Assembly (NCBI GenBank): GCA_033857955.1
Contig: JAWVCW010000015.1
Span: forward strand, 67,312-131,311
Direction: 5' to 3'
Source of the DNA: Gaiellasilicea sp033857955
Lineage (GTDB): Bacteria > Actinomycetota > Thermoleophilia > Gaiellales > Gaiellaceae
DNA: 64,000 bases
Below are positions 47,660-56,655 of the stretch, one piece after another. A program made the position numbers and the translations under genes. Below the pieces are notes generated by a model. That model saw only the letters and a program-made list of their open reading frames with translations, was not told the DNA's origin and made no database searches. Each line of letters opens with the position of its first letter. Position 1 is the first letter of the stretch.

Positions 47660-48322
47660 TCAGCCCTCCTCGAGGACTTCGAAGCGCATGAACGCGTAGA
47701 CGACCAGGTAGCTGAGCGTCAGGAAGCCCGACAGCAGCACCGTCATCCCGATCGCACGTGGGTCGACCAGCACCCCGCCGAGGTCGGAGAGGATGCGCGG
47801 GTTCGCGATCACGTCCCAGCTGTTCCAGCGAAGGACGCGGCCGAGGTAGATGCCGAAGCTCGAGAGGCCGAGCGCCGCGACGGCTGCCGCCCACGCCACG
47901 CGTGGCCCCGTATGTTGCCGCAGCACGGACTGGACGAGGTAGAGCGAGAGGAAGCCAAGCAGCATCCCGGTCCACGCCGGCGCCGCGATCACGACCACGT
48001 CCACCCAGAGGGGCACGGCCGGGCTCGGGAAGAGATGCTTGAAGTCGGTGAGGATGTACGGCGCGTTCGGCAGGAAGAGCAGCCAGAGGGCGCCGAGCGG
48101 GACGAGCGAGCGCGGCCGGGCCCCCGCGCGGTGCCGGTCGTAGATGACGATCGAAAGCCCGAACGGGATCCACGCCAGGAAGAGGTTCCAGATCAGCCAG
48201 CCGAAGATCGGCTCGCGCGAATAGAAGTAGCGCGTCGCGACGAGGGCGACGGAGAAGAGCGAGAGGAGCGCCAGCGCGGCGTAGATCGCCCGCCTGCGCG
48301 TGCTCAGAGGGGCAGCGACCAT
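47660..48322 (-). CDS. DUF1361 membrane protein
   Basis: The 220-residue product has six predicted helices and the family motifs LIWNLFLAWIPFGLS, LLFLPNAPYILTDFKHL and SSFGIYLGRVLRWNSWD. DUF1361 proteins are small integral membrane proteins of unknown function. Length is typical. The gene is convergent with the secreted gene before it, 7 bp apart. Confidence 0.92.
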   Translation of the reverse strand: MVAAPLSTRRRAIYAALALLSLFSVALVATRYFYSREPIFGWLIWNLFLAWIPFGLSIVIYDRHRAGARPRSLVPLGALWLLFLPNAPYILTDFKHLFPSPAVPLWVDVVVIAAPAWTGMLLGFLSLYLVQSVLRQHTGPRVAWAAAVAALGLSSFGIYLGRVLRWNSWDVIANPRILSDLGGVLVDPRAIGMTVLLSGFLTLSYLVVYAFMRFEVLEEG

Positions 48323-48473
48323 CGTTTCGAGTGTAGCGGCCGAGCCCAGAGACTCACCTTTCGGGGGATAGCAACGCCTCGCGCATTCTGCGAGGATCGA
48401 AGGGTCAGTCGGCGGTGCGGCACGTCCTTACTTCAGGGGCCGTGCATCGTGCGTTCGAGAGATCTTGGTCGAC

Positions 48474-48944
48474 ATGCTCTATGAGTCCGGCGACCACGTC
48501 GCGGCTGTACGACGCCGGGAAGAGGAAACCTGGGCCGGCATCGGCGAAGACTGGCTGGACTCGCTGCGCGACGACGAGCCGCTGGACATCGGCCGCCCGC
48601 TCGCCGCCGGACAGCGCGTCCGTGTGTTCGGAGGCTACGACACCAACCCAGCGTGGCTGAAGGACGATCCGGACGGATACGAGGGCATCGTCGCCGATTT
48701 CATCCCCGGCAGGAACGAGCTTCCGGCCGCGGTGATCGAGCTCGACGTGCCGCTCTTTGCCGGCGGAATCGAGGGCGGCATCGTCGTCCTGGAGCAGGCC
48801 TGGGAAGGCATCCCCTGGGGCCAGACCTCACCGCGAGTCCATGTCGAGCTGTGCGACTTCAAGCCCGAGCACAAGCGCTGGCAGGATCGCCGCCGGGGGG
48901 CGTGGATCGAGTCGCACGCGACCTTCGAGGTCGTCCAGGGCTGA
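48474..48944 (+). CDS. Hypothetical beta-rich protein
   Basis: From ATG 48474 the product is 156 residues, beginning MLYESGDHVAAVRRREEETW. It continues with LAAGQRVRVFGGYDTNPAWL, GIVADFIPGRNELPAAVIEL and QTSPRVHVELCDFKP. The alternation of strands and turns suggests a small beta-barrel. No family is recognised. TTG 48465 would add three residues and is less likely. Confidence 0.6.
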   Translation: MLYESGDHVAAVRRREEETWAGIGEDWLDSLRDDEPLDIGRPLAAGQRVRVFGGYDTNPAWLKDDPDGYEGIVADFIPGRNELPAAVIELDVPLFAGGIEGGIVVLEQAWEGIPWGQTSPRVHVELCDFKPEHKRWQDRRRGAWIESHATFEVVQG

Positions 48945-48952
48945 CTCGCGGG

Positions 48953-49327
48953 CTACCGGATGCCGGTGTCGAGGAAGAAGTCGACTTTGGCAAGGCGTCC
49001 GCTGGGAACGCGGACGGCGCGTGGGCGCAACCCTGAGCCGAGCCGGCGTGGCGAGACGGTGACCACGTACGACCCGGGACGCAGTCGCACCGTGTACGCG
49101 CCGGCACGATCCGTCTTGACGCGGGCCTTGAGGACGCCGCTACGGCTGAACTCGAGTACGACGCCCACGGCAGGTCCTTCGCATGGCTTTCCGACCTGGC
49201 ACACGGGTGTCGTCGGGCCGCGCTTCACGATCCCGTGCAGACCCGAAACGGGACTCTGCTGACCGGCTGCCCCGGCCAACGCGGGCGCGAACGCGAATGC
49301 GGCGCAGATGACCGCCAGGTTGCGCAT
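48953..49327 (-). CDS. Secreted carboxypeptidase-regulatory-like domain protein
   Basis: The 124-residue product has a signal peptide (MRNLAVICAAFAFAPALAGA). A prealbumin-like fold follows: GLHGIVKRGPTTPVCQVGKP, GVVLEFSRSGVLKARVKTDR and AGAYTVRLRPGSYVVTV. Such domains are small binding or linker modules on the cell surface. It is convergent with the gene at 48474, 8 bp away. The start is fixed by the signal peptide. Confidence 0.75.
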   Translation of the reverse strand: MRNLAVICAAFAFAPALAGAAGQQSPVSGLHGIVKRGPTTPVCQVGKPCEGPAVGVVLEFSRSGVLKARVKTDRAGAYTVRLRPGSYVVTVSPRRLGSGLRPRAVRVPSGRLAKVDFFLDTGIR

Positions 49328-49349
49328 CTCCGGAAGACTGTAGCCGCGA

Positions 49350-50060
49350 TCAGCCGACGCGGGCCCGACAGTGACGGAACGGCTCACCCCGGACTTCGGG
49401 CCATCGCTTTCCCGCCTTGGGGCCGACCTCGACCTGGAATCGCTCTTCCCGAACGAGGCCGAAACGAGCCCCCGCTGCCCGATAGAAGGAGCGAGTGACA
49501 TCCCAGCGCCCATCGCCCTCGTCCGCGATCCGACTCTGCGTCGCGACGATCGTTCCAGGCTGCCGAGCGCAGTCCACGCCGGCCGGAAACTCATCGTAGA
49601 AAGGGAAGAGCTCGGGCACGGGGACGCTCTCGAGCCGCATTCGCAGCAGCGTGCCACGGCTCAGCATGAAGACCGCTCCCGGCCGGTAGACAGCCGCCGG
49701 GGCAAGCGTGAGCACCGGCTCCAGACCGGGTCGCCCGTCGATCTCGGCGAGAAGAAGGAGCTGTGGGTCGGTGCCCGGCCAGGGAAGGGGCGGCACCGTC
49801 GCCACGGCGGTCCTGCCACCACTGATCTGCACAAGCAGCAGGTGGCGGCATCGCGCCGGTCGCGTCCCGTCCACGCGGAGCGTTACCCGATCACCCGTGC
49901 CGTCCGCGTCGACGTCGCCGACGAGCGTCTTCCCTTTGCTCCGATACGTGGCCGGCGCACCCTTGCATGTGGCCGCTTCCGGATCCTCGGCGTCGGCGTG
50001 CCGGCAGCCAGGAACCGCGATTGCGAGGAGCCCGCCGAGGATCAGCCATTTCACGAGCAC
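49350..50060 (-). CDS. Lipoprotein with Ca-loop-like DVDADG motif
   Basis: GTG 50060 gives 236 residues with a lipobox (VKWLILGGLLAIAVPGC). The mature part has GDVDADGTGDRVTLRVDG, a calcium-loop-like or FG-GAP-like segment. Beta-rich repeats (QLLLLAEIDGRPGLEPVLTL, GTLLRMRLESVPVPELF) and an ending GPKAGKRWPEVRGEPFRHC follow. An extracytoplasmic binding protein is likely. The open frame extends upstream to 50249, but the signal sequence decides the start. Confidence 0.75.
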   Translation of the reverse strand: MLVKWLILGGLLAIAVPGCRHADAEDPEAATCKGAPATYRSKGKTLVGDVDADGTGDRVTLRVDGTRPARCRHLLLVQISGGRTAVATVPPLPWPGTDPQLLLLAEIDGRPGLEPVLTLAPAAVYRPGAVFMLSRGTLLRMRLESVPVPELFPFYDEFPAGVDCARQPGTIVATQSRIADEGDGRWDVTRSFYRAAGARFGLVREERFQVEVGPKAGKRWPEVRGEPFRHCRARVG

Positions 50061-50094
50061 TGCGTCGCACCTTCTCGAGTCTTCGACGCCGGAC

Positions 50095-51006
50095 ATGCAG
50101 AATGCCACGAACGTGGACCTGACTGGACAGCCGCGCGTGCACGTAGCGGGTCCGGTGCCGACCCGCGTCATGGCGGCCCTCGAACAGGACTTCGATCTCG
50201 TGCCTGTTCCGGCCGGCGCCGAGGGGATCCTCTCCCTGATCACGACCATCGTCGACGACGCGTATCTGGAGCGAGCCGGCCCGCAGCTGGAGGTGGTCGC
50301 AAACTACGGCGTCGGCGTCAACAACATCGACCTCGAGGCGGCACGGCGCCGTGGCATCGTGATCGCCAACACCCCGGACGTGCTGACGAAGACGACCGCG
50401 GAGCTCGCCATCGCCGTCACTCTCGCTCTCCTCCGCCGGGTCGTCGAGGGAGACCGGTACATCAGAGCTCGCTCGGCCTGGTCGTTCTCGCTCGAATTCA
50501 TGCTCGGAGAAGGACTCGACGGCAAGACGGTCGGCATCGTCGGAGCCGGCCGGATCGGCCGGGAGACGGCGCGCCTCGCGGAGGCGTTCGGCGCGCAGGC
50601 ACTCTTCGCCGGCCGAGACGATCCGCTGGAGGAGCTGCTGGCGAGCGCCGACGTTGTCAGCCTCCACTGCCCGCTTACCCCGCACACTCGACACCTGATC
50701 GACGAGCAGGCCCTGGCGACGATGAAGAGCTCGGCAGTGCTGGTCAATACCGCGCGGGGACCGATCGTGGACGAGCGCGCCCTTGTCGACGCCCTCTCGC
50801 GAAAGGTCATCGCAGGAGCCGCGCTCGACGTCTTCGAATTCGAGCCGGACATCAGCGAAGAGCTGCTGTCGATGGAACAGGTCGTGCTCACACCGCATAT
50901 GGGCAGCGGCACGCGGGAGACGCGAGAGGCGATGGGATTGCTTGCAGTCGACGCGCTCCGCAGCGTGCTGATCCTCGACCGGACGCCGGCGAACGTCGTC
51001 CCCTGA
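50095..51006 (+). CDS. D-2-hydroxyacid dehydrogenase (glyoxylate/phosphoglycerate-type)
   Basis: The 303-residue product shows the NAD-binding motif VGIVGAGRIGRETARLAEAF. The catalytic Arg is in VNTARGPIVDERALVDAL, the Glu region is ALDVFEFEPDISEELL, and the catalytic His is in VLTPHMGSGTRETREAM. It reduces 2-keto acids such as glyoxylate or hydroxypyruvate to the D-hydroxy acid. ATG 50095 is chosen because the upstream frame is antisense of the lipoprotein gene. The neighbour downstream starts 13 bp after its stop. Confidence 0.92.
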   Translation: MQNATNVDLTGQPRVHVAGPVPTRVMAALEQDFDLVPVPAGAEGILSLITTIVDDAYLERAGPQLEVVANYGVGVNNIDLEAARRRGIVIANTPDVLTKTTAELAIAVTLALLRRVVEGDRYIRARSAWSFSLEFMLGEGLDGKTVGIVGAGRIGRETARLAEAFGAQALFAGRDDPLEELLASADVVSLHCPLTPHTRHLIDEQALATMKSSAVLVNTARGPIVDERALVDALSRKVIAGAALDVFEFEPDISEELLSMEQVVLTPHMGSGTRETREAMGLLAVDALRSVLILDRTPANVVP

Positions 51007-51018
51007 TTGCGGGGACGG

Positions 51019-51912
51019 ATGTCGACCAGCGGAGTGCGGATCTGCTCACTGTTGCCGAGCGCGACGGAGATCATCGCTCAGCTCGGGCTGATCGAGTCGC
51101 TCGTCGGCGTCTCCGAGGAATGCCGCTGGCCGCCCGAAGTCGTCGGCAAGCCCGTTGTCACTGCCGCCAGGATCGATCCATCGACGTTGACGAGCCTCCA
51201 GATCGACCAAGCCGTGCGTGACTCTGTCAGAGACGGCCGTTCGCTGTACACCGTCGACGCCGACCAGATCGACGCGCTTTCCCCCGATCTGATCGTGACC
51301 CAGGACCTCTGTGCGGTCTGTGCCGTTTCGAGCAGTCAGCTGACGACGGCCTCCACGGTCGCGGCCGAAGTGCTCTCGCTCGATCCGCGAACCCTCGCCG
51401 GCGTCGCCGAGTCGGTCCGGACGCTCGCCACCATGCTCGGTGCCGCCGACCGCGGCGACCAGATCGTGTCGCAGATGTGGGAAATGATCGAAGCGGCCGC
51501 CGAGTCGGTGCGGGGCTTGCCGCGCCGGCGCGTGTTCTTCGCCGAGTGGATCGAGCCGCCGTTCTGCGCCGGGCACTGGCTGCCGGAGATGATCGAGCTC
51601 GCCGGCGGCACCGATGTCCTCGGCCGCCCCGGCCAGCCCTCCTACGCGACGACGTGGGACACGGTGCTCGCGCACGAGCCGGAGCTCGTGGTGATCGCCC
51701 CATGCGGGTTCGACGCCGACGCAGCGGCCGAGCGCGCCGCCGAGCTTCGCCTGCCCTGCCCTGCCGTCGCGGTGGACGCCGACGGCTATTACTCGCGGCC
51801 CGCGCCCCGACTCGGCGACGGTGTCCGCCAGCTCGCCCACCTCTTCCACCCGGAGGCGGCGACAGACCCCGGACTGCCCGCGATCGCGCTGCCTTCCGCG
51901 ACAGTGCCCTAG
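51019..51912 (+). CDS. BtuF-like cobalamin-binding protein without signal peptide
   Basis: The 297-residue product shows the periplasmic-binding-protein type III pattern of BtuF: RICSLLPSATEIIAQLGLIE, DLIVTQDLCAVCAVSSSQLT, VFFAEWIEPPFCAGHWLPEM and VVIAPCGFDADAAAERAAEL. No export signal is present at either possible start (TTG 51007 or ATG 51019). This group of proteins is widespread in cytoplasmic form and may handle cobalamin or a related tetrapyrrole. No transporter genes flank it. Confidence 0.85.
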   Translation: MSTSGVRICSLLPSATEIIAQLGLIESLVGVSEECRWPPEVVGKPVVTAARIDPSTLTSLQIDQAVRDSVRDGRSLYTVDADQIDALSPDLIVTQDLCAVCAVSSSQLTTASTVAAEVLSLDPRTLAGVAESVRTLATMLGAADRGDQIVSQMWEMIEAAAESVRGLPRRRVFFAEWIEPPFCAGHWLPEMIELAGGTDVLGRPGQPSYATTWDTVLAHEPELVVIAPCGFDADAAAERAAELRLPCPAVAVDADGYYSRPAPRLGDGVRQLAHLFHPEAATDPGLPAIALPSATVP

Positions 51913-51955
51913 CCCGGCTACTCTGCACGCGTTCCAGAGGTCAAGGGGGTTCGGC

Positions 51956-54355
51956 GTGTTGCGGAGGTTGCGCTCGCTCGCGGGTGGCATCGTCGCCACC
52001 GGAATGATCGTCGCGTCGCTGAGTCCCACAGGTTCAGCCGCAGTTGGCACGCCGCACGACGGCTCGGCAGCCTCGACGCCGGTTCCGTCACTGACACCGG
52101 CGGCCACGCAGCGGCTCTGGAGCGAGCTCGTGCAGCGGCGAGACGTCCACGCGCTGCGAACGGCCGACTGCCGGCCGCTCCGCGCCATCTTCTATGCGCC
52201 GACGGACTGGCTTCGCCTCACCACGAAGCTCGCAGCGACCCCGTCCTCCTGTGCGCAGTACTACATCTCCGTGCCACCGCTCGCGGGCGACAAGACGCAG
52301 CTGCGGTCCGGTGAAGCGTCCCGAATTCGCGCGCTCGGACCGACCTTCAACGCGCTGGCCGAGATCAACGTCACAGGCTGGACATCCTGGGTCGCGGCCA
52401 CGGGCAACTCCTGGTACGCGGCCGGGGTCGAGGCCCGGCGCCGCATGGCCGCTGCCGGCTACGACGTCGGCGCGGGCGACACGTGGGCGCTGAACGAGCT
52501 CTCATCCGCGGTCCGCCAGGGCGTCGGAGTGGCGCGCGCAAACATGCGCGCCTTTCTCAACGGCCTCTATGACGGAGACGGGGTGCTCCCACCCTCCGTG
52601 CGCGGCGTGGTATTCGTCGCTGGGATCGGACAGGCGGCGAGCGATCTCTCGGTCTACCAGGCCCGATTGCAGGAGTGGTTCGAGGACGCGGGCTTCTGGA
52701 GCGACGTCAGCCGCTATGCCAGCGACTTCTCACAGGAGGTCTACGGCGACCTCCGCACCTATGCGGTTACGGGCACGACCCGAGAAGCGCGGCGCGACTC
52801 GCTCAACGAGTACCTGCAGCACCAAGCCTCGCTCGCCGACGTCGCGCCCGGATCGGGCGACGCGGCACGAGCGTTCCTCGCCGCCACGTACAGCCCGCTC
52901 GCCAACGCCGCCTGGCAGTACGACGCCTCGTTCGGCTGGACGAACATCCCGGTCGATCTGATGCAGGACTACGTCTCGGCGCAGACGTACGCGATGCGCG
53001 CCGCGGGGAACGGCCGCTTCGGCTTCGCCTGGTCGCCACGGAACCTCGCCGGCATGCCGGTTGGAGACTTCGCCGCGCAGACCGATGCGCTGCTCGTGCG
53101 ACTCGCTGCGGCGATCGCCGACTCGGGCGACGTTCCGGAGGCCGCCTGCGGCTCGACCTGGTGCAACCGCACGCTCGACGGCGCCGCGGCCACGACCGCC
53201 TGGCGCACCTTCGCCGCCTGGAAGCCATCGGTGCTCGCGTTCACGTCGCCGCCGCAGACCCTGTCCCCGGGCGTGGCGTCGGCGCCGCTGACAGTCGAGC
53301 TGCGTACGAGCAGCGGGACGGCATACACCGCCGGGCTCCCCGTGACCGTGGAGCTGTCGTCGTCTTCGCCGACGGGCGAGCTCTCGAACGCGAGCAGCGG
53401 GCCCTGGACGCCGGCGCTCTCGACGCCGATCGCCTCGGGCCAGAGCGTGACGAGCTTCTACTTCCGCGACGCCGGCAGCGGCTCACCGACGATCGTGGCA
53501 GCGGCGGCAGGCAAGACGGCGGCCACGCAGGCGGTCACAGTCGCGGCCCCGTCCGCGGACTCCACGCCGCCCGCACTCCCGCCCTCCTCCGGCGGCTCGC
53601 CCGGCTCCGGGCCCGACCTCCTCGTCGAAGCGAGCGCCGCGCCGCCCGCACCCGCCGTCGGCACAACGATCACGTACACGATCAGCGTCAGAAACCTCGG
53701 CGCCCCCGCGTCACGCGCGTTCGTCGCAGTCCAGCTCCCCTCGCAGGTCGCCTACACCGCGAGCCAGACCGACCGCGGGCCGGGCTGCGCCGGCACGACC
53801 ACACTCACCTGCGACCTGGACTTTCTGGCCGGCGAGCTCGTCGGCACGGTGCGGGTGCAGGCCGTCGTCCGCGAGCCCGGCACGCTGACGCTGACAGCGA
53901 CCTCGTCGGCCCAGCCTCGTGACCTCCAGCCGGCGAACGACAGCGCGACGGTCGTCACGGCCGTCGCTCCGCCCGCCCCGCTTCGACCACCGGCGGTCGC
54001 CGCTCCGATGCTGCGTCTCGTCGGCACAACGCCGGCGGGAGTCGTCCGTCGCGGGACAACCGCCTCCGTGTCGATCCGCTTCTGGGTCAGCGACGCAGCC
54101 CGGCTCCAGGCGCGCCTGACGCCGCTTCGTTCGACCCGTGCCGTCCCGCTGCTCGCGGGAACCTCGTTTGCGGGAAGCCGCTCGTCCAAGACCAGAACGG
54201 TCGTCGCGACCACAGTCTCGGGCCACGGTGCATACCTCTTGCGGGCGCGGGTCGGGGCCGCCCGGCTGCTCCGGGGGCGCTCGTACCTCGTGCGGCTCAC
54301 GGCCGTCTACGCGGGTGGCCGGCAGCGAACGCTGACAATCCGCGTCCGGGTCTGA
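51956..54355 (+). CDS. Large secreted multidomain protein with DUF11-type repeat
   Basis: GTG 51956 (AAGGGGG upstream) gives 799 residues with a signal peptide (SLAGGIVATGMIVASLSPTG). Residues 60-430 form an uncharacterised domain with conserved-looking aromatic blocks (NVTGWTSWVAATGNSWYAAG, AGDTWALNELSSAVRQGVG, WQYDASFGWTNIPVDLMQDY). A beta-sandwich, a DUF11-type repeat (DLLVEASAAPPAPAVGTTIT, YTISVRNLGAPAS) and a final beta domain follow. The YDVGAGDTWALNEL segment recalls glycoside-hydrolase active sites, but I cannot assign a family. A surface enzyme or adhesin is likely. Confidence 0.82.
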   Translation: MLRRLRSLAGGIVATGMIVASLSPTGSAAVGTPHDGSAASTPVPSLTPAATQRLWSELVQRRDVHALRTADCRPLRAIFYAPTDWLRLTTKLAATPSSCAQYYISVPPLAGDKTQLRSGEASRIRALGPTFNALAEINVTGWTSWVAATGNSWYAAGVEARRRMAAAGYDVGAGDTWALNELSSAVRQGVGVARANMRAFLNGLYDGDGVLPPSVRGVVFVAGIGQAASDLSVYQARLQEWFEDAGFWSDVSRYASDFSQEVYGDLRTYAVTGTTREARRDSLNEYLQHQASLADVAPGSGDAARAFLAATYSPLANAAWQYDASFGWTNIPVDLMQDYVSAQTYAMRAAGNGRFGFAWSPRNLAGMPVGDFAAQTDALLVRLAAAIADSGDVPEAACGSTWCNRTLDGAAATTAWRTFAAWKPSVLAFTSPPQTLSPGVASAPLTVELRTSSGTAYTAGLPVTVELSSSSPTGELSNASSGPWTPALSTPIASGQSVTSFYFRDAGSGSPTIVAAAAGKTAATQAVTVAAPSADSTPPALPPSSGGSPGSGPDLLVEASAAPPAPAVGTTITYTISVRNLGAPASRAFVAVQLPSQVAYTASQTDRGPGCAGTTTLTCDLDFLAGELVGTVRVQAVVREPGTLTLTATSSAQPRDLQPANDSATVVTAVAPPAPLRPPAVAAPMLRLVGTTPAGVVRRGTTASVSIRFWVSDAARLQARLTPLRSTRAVPLLAGTSFAGSRSSKTRTVVATTVSGHGAYLLRARVGAARLLRGRSYLVRLTAVYAGGRQRTLTIRVRV

Positions 54356-54357
54356 CG

Positions 54358-54507
54358 CTAGAGGATCGACCAGAGAGCGAGGGTGAGCACCGCTCTCAGA
54401 AGGGCGGCGGCACACGTCGCCTGAAACGCTCGGTCGGCTGTCCTCGCCCGCGTCGCCGACAGCCCTCGCCGAGCGCTCAGCCGAGCGCCGACCCCGAGCA
54501 CGAACAA
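54358..54507 (-). CDS. Possible 49-residue membrane peptide or gene remnant
   Basis: TTG 54507 opens LFVLGVGARLSARRGLSATR, then ARTADRAFQATCAAALLRAV and a hydrophobic end, LTLALWSIL. Two short hydrophobic segments are visible. A stop codon lies just upstream of the TTG, so it may be the tail of a decayed membrane gene. It falls in the gap between the large secreted gene and the membrane gene at 54532. Confidence 0.25.
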   Translation of the reverse strand: MFVLGVGARLSARRGLSATRARTADRAFQATCAAALLRAVLTLALWSIL

Positions 54508-54531
54508 GCCGTTTGCGCGGCCGCTTCGAAC

Positions 54532-55590
54532 TCAGGGGTTCGTGGCAGCCGTGGTGCCCGCCGTGGCGGGCGCGGGGCTCGCAGGTTCGGTGGTCGTGGT
54601 CTTCGGTGGTGAAGCCGCCGGTGCCGGAACCGGGCGGGGAATGACCCATGAGATGGGCAGCCAGAGTTCGACCACAGAGCACGGAGTGCTGCGTTCCGTG
54701 ACGACATGGAAGACCGCCGAGTCGACAGCTTTGGGAACCGCGTTCGTCGGAGGCTGACCCACGTCCAAGAGGATCGCGTTCAACTGGCCGAGCTCACACT
54801 CTTTCCCAAGCAGCGGTGAGAGCTCTGCGCGGTGTTCGGTGGGGACGACCACGAGAACGCTGCTCGGCGTCTTGGGCAGAAACTCACCCGTGACGACTTT
54901 CTGGCGATCTCGCTCTTCCTGCGCAACCCTGTCCTCCCGCTTGATCAAGTCGGCGTTCGTGGCCAGAGCGAACGTCGCGGCCCCCAAAGCCGCGAGCAGC
55001 GCGCCGACGAAGAGGAACACCGTGGCCCAGGTGCTCACCATCCGCGCCCGTTCCGCTCGCGCAGTTGGCAGCAGGGTGACGTCCCGGGCCTCGAGCAGCC
55101 GAGTCCGTTCGTCCGCAGTCGTCTCAGCTAGCGGTCGCCGAAGCTTGGCGAGCTTGTTGAGGCGCTTTTGGAGCGACTCGAGATCGGGTTGACCTCCTAG
55201 CAAGTACGGGTTTCCGTCGATCAGCTTTCGGATGCGAGATGCGAAGTATCCGTCACTCAGGAGGTAGTTCAGCGTGACGCGGCCGGACCGTGCCTGCCAG
55301 ATGACCGAACCAACGAGGATGCCGACACCGACCACGAAGGCGACAAGGCCGACGTACGCCAGGAAGAGGTACGTGCCGTCTAGCTCTCCCTTGCCAAGTC
55401 GATCGAGTGTCAGCTTGGTGACTGCAGCGGAACCCACAGCCGCGACTGCGCCAACGGCCCACTTTCCTGCTGCTCCGACCCGCGCGATGTACGAGTCCGG
55501 GGATTGACCGGTGTCTTCCGGGGCCGGGTTCGGTGCCGGCCCGCCCGGCGGCGCTTCCCCAGTTCCCCCAGCAGCTCCCGGGTCGGTCAC
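54532..55590 (-). CDS. Membrane protein with cytoplasmic coiled region and extracytoplasmic domain
   Basis: The 352-residue product has hydrophobic segments near residues 42-60, 74-98 and 190-212. Between them lies a helical region (DLESLQKRLNKLAKLRRPLA, ERTRLLEARDVTLLPTARAE). A C-terminal extracytoplasmic beta domain (SSVLVVVPTEHRAELSPLLG) precedes a Pro/Thr tail. No family is recognised. A 72-residue gene lies directly upstream in the same direction, and a TOPRIM gene is divergent. Confidence 0.75.
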   Translation of the reverse strand: MTDPGAAGGTGEAPPGGPAPNPAPEDTGQSPDSYIARVGAAGKWAVGAVAAVGSAAVTKLTLDRLGKGELDGTYLFLAYVGLVAFVVGVGILVGSVIWQARSGRVTLNYLLSDGYFASRIRKLIDGNPYLLGGQPDLESLQKRLNKLAKLRRPLAETTADERTRLLEARDVTLLPTARAERARMVSTWATVFLFVGALLAALGAATFALATNADLIKREDRVAQEERDRQKVVTGEFLPKTPSSVLVVVPTEHRAELSPLLGKECELGQLNAILLDVGQPPTNAVPKAVDSAVFHVVTERSTPCSVVELWLPISWVIPRPVPAPAASPPKTTTTEPASPAPATAGTTAATNP

Positions 55591-55632
55591 GACGATCCCG
55601 CACTCTGACGCCGCCTGGCCAACGTGCTCACC

Positions 55633-55851
55633 TCACAACCGAAGCTCGGGCCGTACCGGATCTTCCTTCTTCTTCTCCTTCTTCTTCGTCCTCTCTGGCC
55701 CGACCGGCGGTTCTGTCGTCGATCCGGGGGCGATCACAACGTAGAGGTCGTAGGTCCCGAATCGCACGAGCCACGGCTTTGCGCGCGGCACGACGGTGAC
55801 GCGGGACGGCTCACCGTCCTTCGGACTCAGCACGAAATCTGGCTCGGGCAC
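55633..55851 (-). CDS. Small protein with lysine-rich linker
   Basis: GTG 55851 opens 72 residues: a beta-rich front (DFVLSPKDGEPSRVTVVPRA, KPWLVRFGTYDLYVVIAPG) and a charged tail (ERTKKKEKKKEDPVRPELRL). It is transcribed just before the membrane gene at 54532, 42 bp away, so the two are probably co-expressed. Start alternatives up to 55890 exist. There is no known domain. Confidence 0.55.
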   Translation of the reverse strand: MPEPDFVLSPKDGEPSRVTVVPRAKPWLVRFGTYDLYVVIAPGSTTEPPVGPERTKKKEKKKEDPVRPELRL

Positions 55852-55922
55852 GGCGCCTTCCCTCTGACTCGATCGATCGCGAAGCCGCACAACGGCGGCG
55901 CCAACGTCTCACAGGCGGGGCC

Positions 55923-56618
55923 ATGAGTCAATCGGCTCGAGACTACCGAGCCGGAGGCCGCGCAATCGACCCGCGCCGCAGCTGTGAAGATACGGGTGTG
56001 GACGGGCAGCGACTTCACCTGGCAGACATCGAAGGGGCGGCTGGGCGTAGCGGCGCCGGCGTCGACTGGCGTGCCGTCGTGCTCGTTGAAGGGATCAGCG
56101 ACCGGTGCGCGCTCGAAGCGCTCGCTGAGCGCCGCGGTCGGAATCTCGACGCCGAGGGCGTCTCCGTCGTGCCGATCGGGGGCGCGCAGGCCATCGGAAG
56201 GCTCCTGGACGTGTTCGGTCCTCAGGGGCTCGACGTCAAGCTCGCGGGGCTCTGTGACGCGGGAGAGGAGGGCGACTTCCGGCGCGGTCTCGATCGGGCC
56301 GGCCTCGGCTCCGACCTCACGCGCGTCGAGATGGAACGGCTCGGTTTCTACGTCTGCGTCGCAGATCTGGAGGACGAACTGATCCGCGCTCTCGGTGCCG
56401 ACGCCGTGGAGCAGGTCGTCGATGCTCAGGGAGAGCTTGGGTCCTTCCGGACGCTCCAGAAGCAGCCTGCGTGGCACGGACGGACCACCGAGGAGCAGCT
56501 TCGGCGCTTCATGGGCAGCGGCGGCCGGCGGAAGATCCGATACGGGCGGTTGCTCGTCGAGGCGCTCGATCTCACTCGAGTTCCTCGGCCGCTCGACCTG
56601 GTGCTTGCTCAGGTCTGA
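55923..56618 (+). CDS. Stand-alone TOPRIM domain protein (OLD-like)
   Basis: The 231-residue product has the TOPRIM fold signatures: the acidic motif VVLVEGISDRCALEALAERR with catalytic Glu, the strand VSVVPIGGAQAIGRLLDVFG, and the metal motif AGLCDAGEEGDFRRGLDRAG in place of DxD. ADLEDELIRALGADAVEQV follows, as in OLD-family nucleases. The ABC-type ATPase half of OLD proteins is absent, so it is a lone TOPRIM. GTG 55998 is an alternative start. Whether it cuts nucleic acid in housekeeping or defence is not decidable here. Confidence 0.82.
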   Translation: MSQSARDYRAGGRAIDPRRSCEDTGVDGQRLHLADIEGAAGRSGAGVDWRAVVLVEGISDRCALEALAERRGRNLDAEGVSVVPIGGAQAIGRLLDVFGPQGLDVKLAGLCDAGEEGDFRRGLDRAGLGSDLTRVEMERLGFYVCVADLEDELIRALGADAVEQVVDAQGELGSFRTLQKQPAWHGRTTEEQLRRFMGSGGRRKIRYGRLLVEALDLTRVPRPLDLVLAQV

Positions 56619-56655
56619 ATTTCTTTCAAACGCGCTTTGCTCCGTTAGCCTCGTG

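Noticed and set aside
51019..51912. Part of a complete BtuFCD cobalamin importer
   Set aside because: There are no permease or ATPase genes nearby and no export signal.
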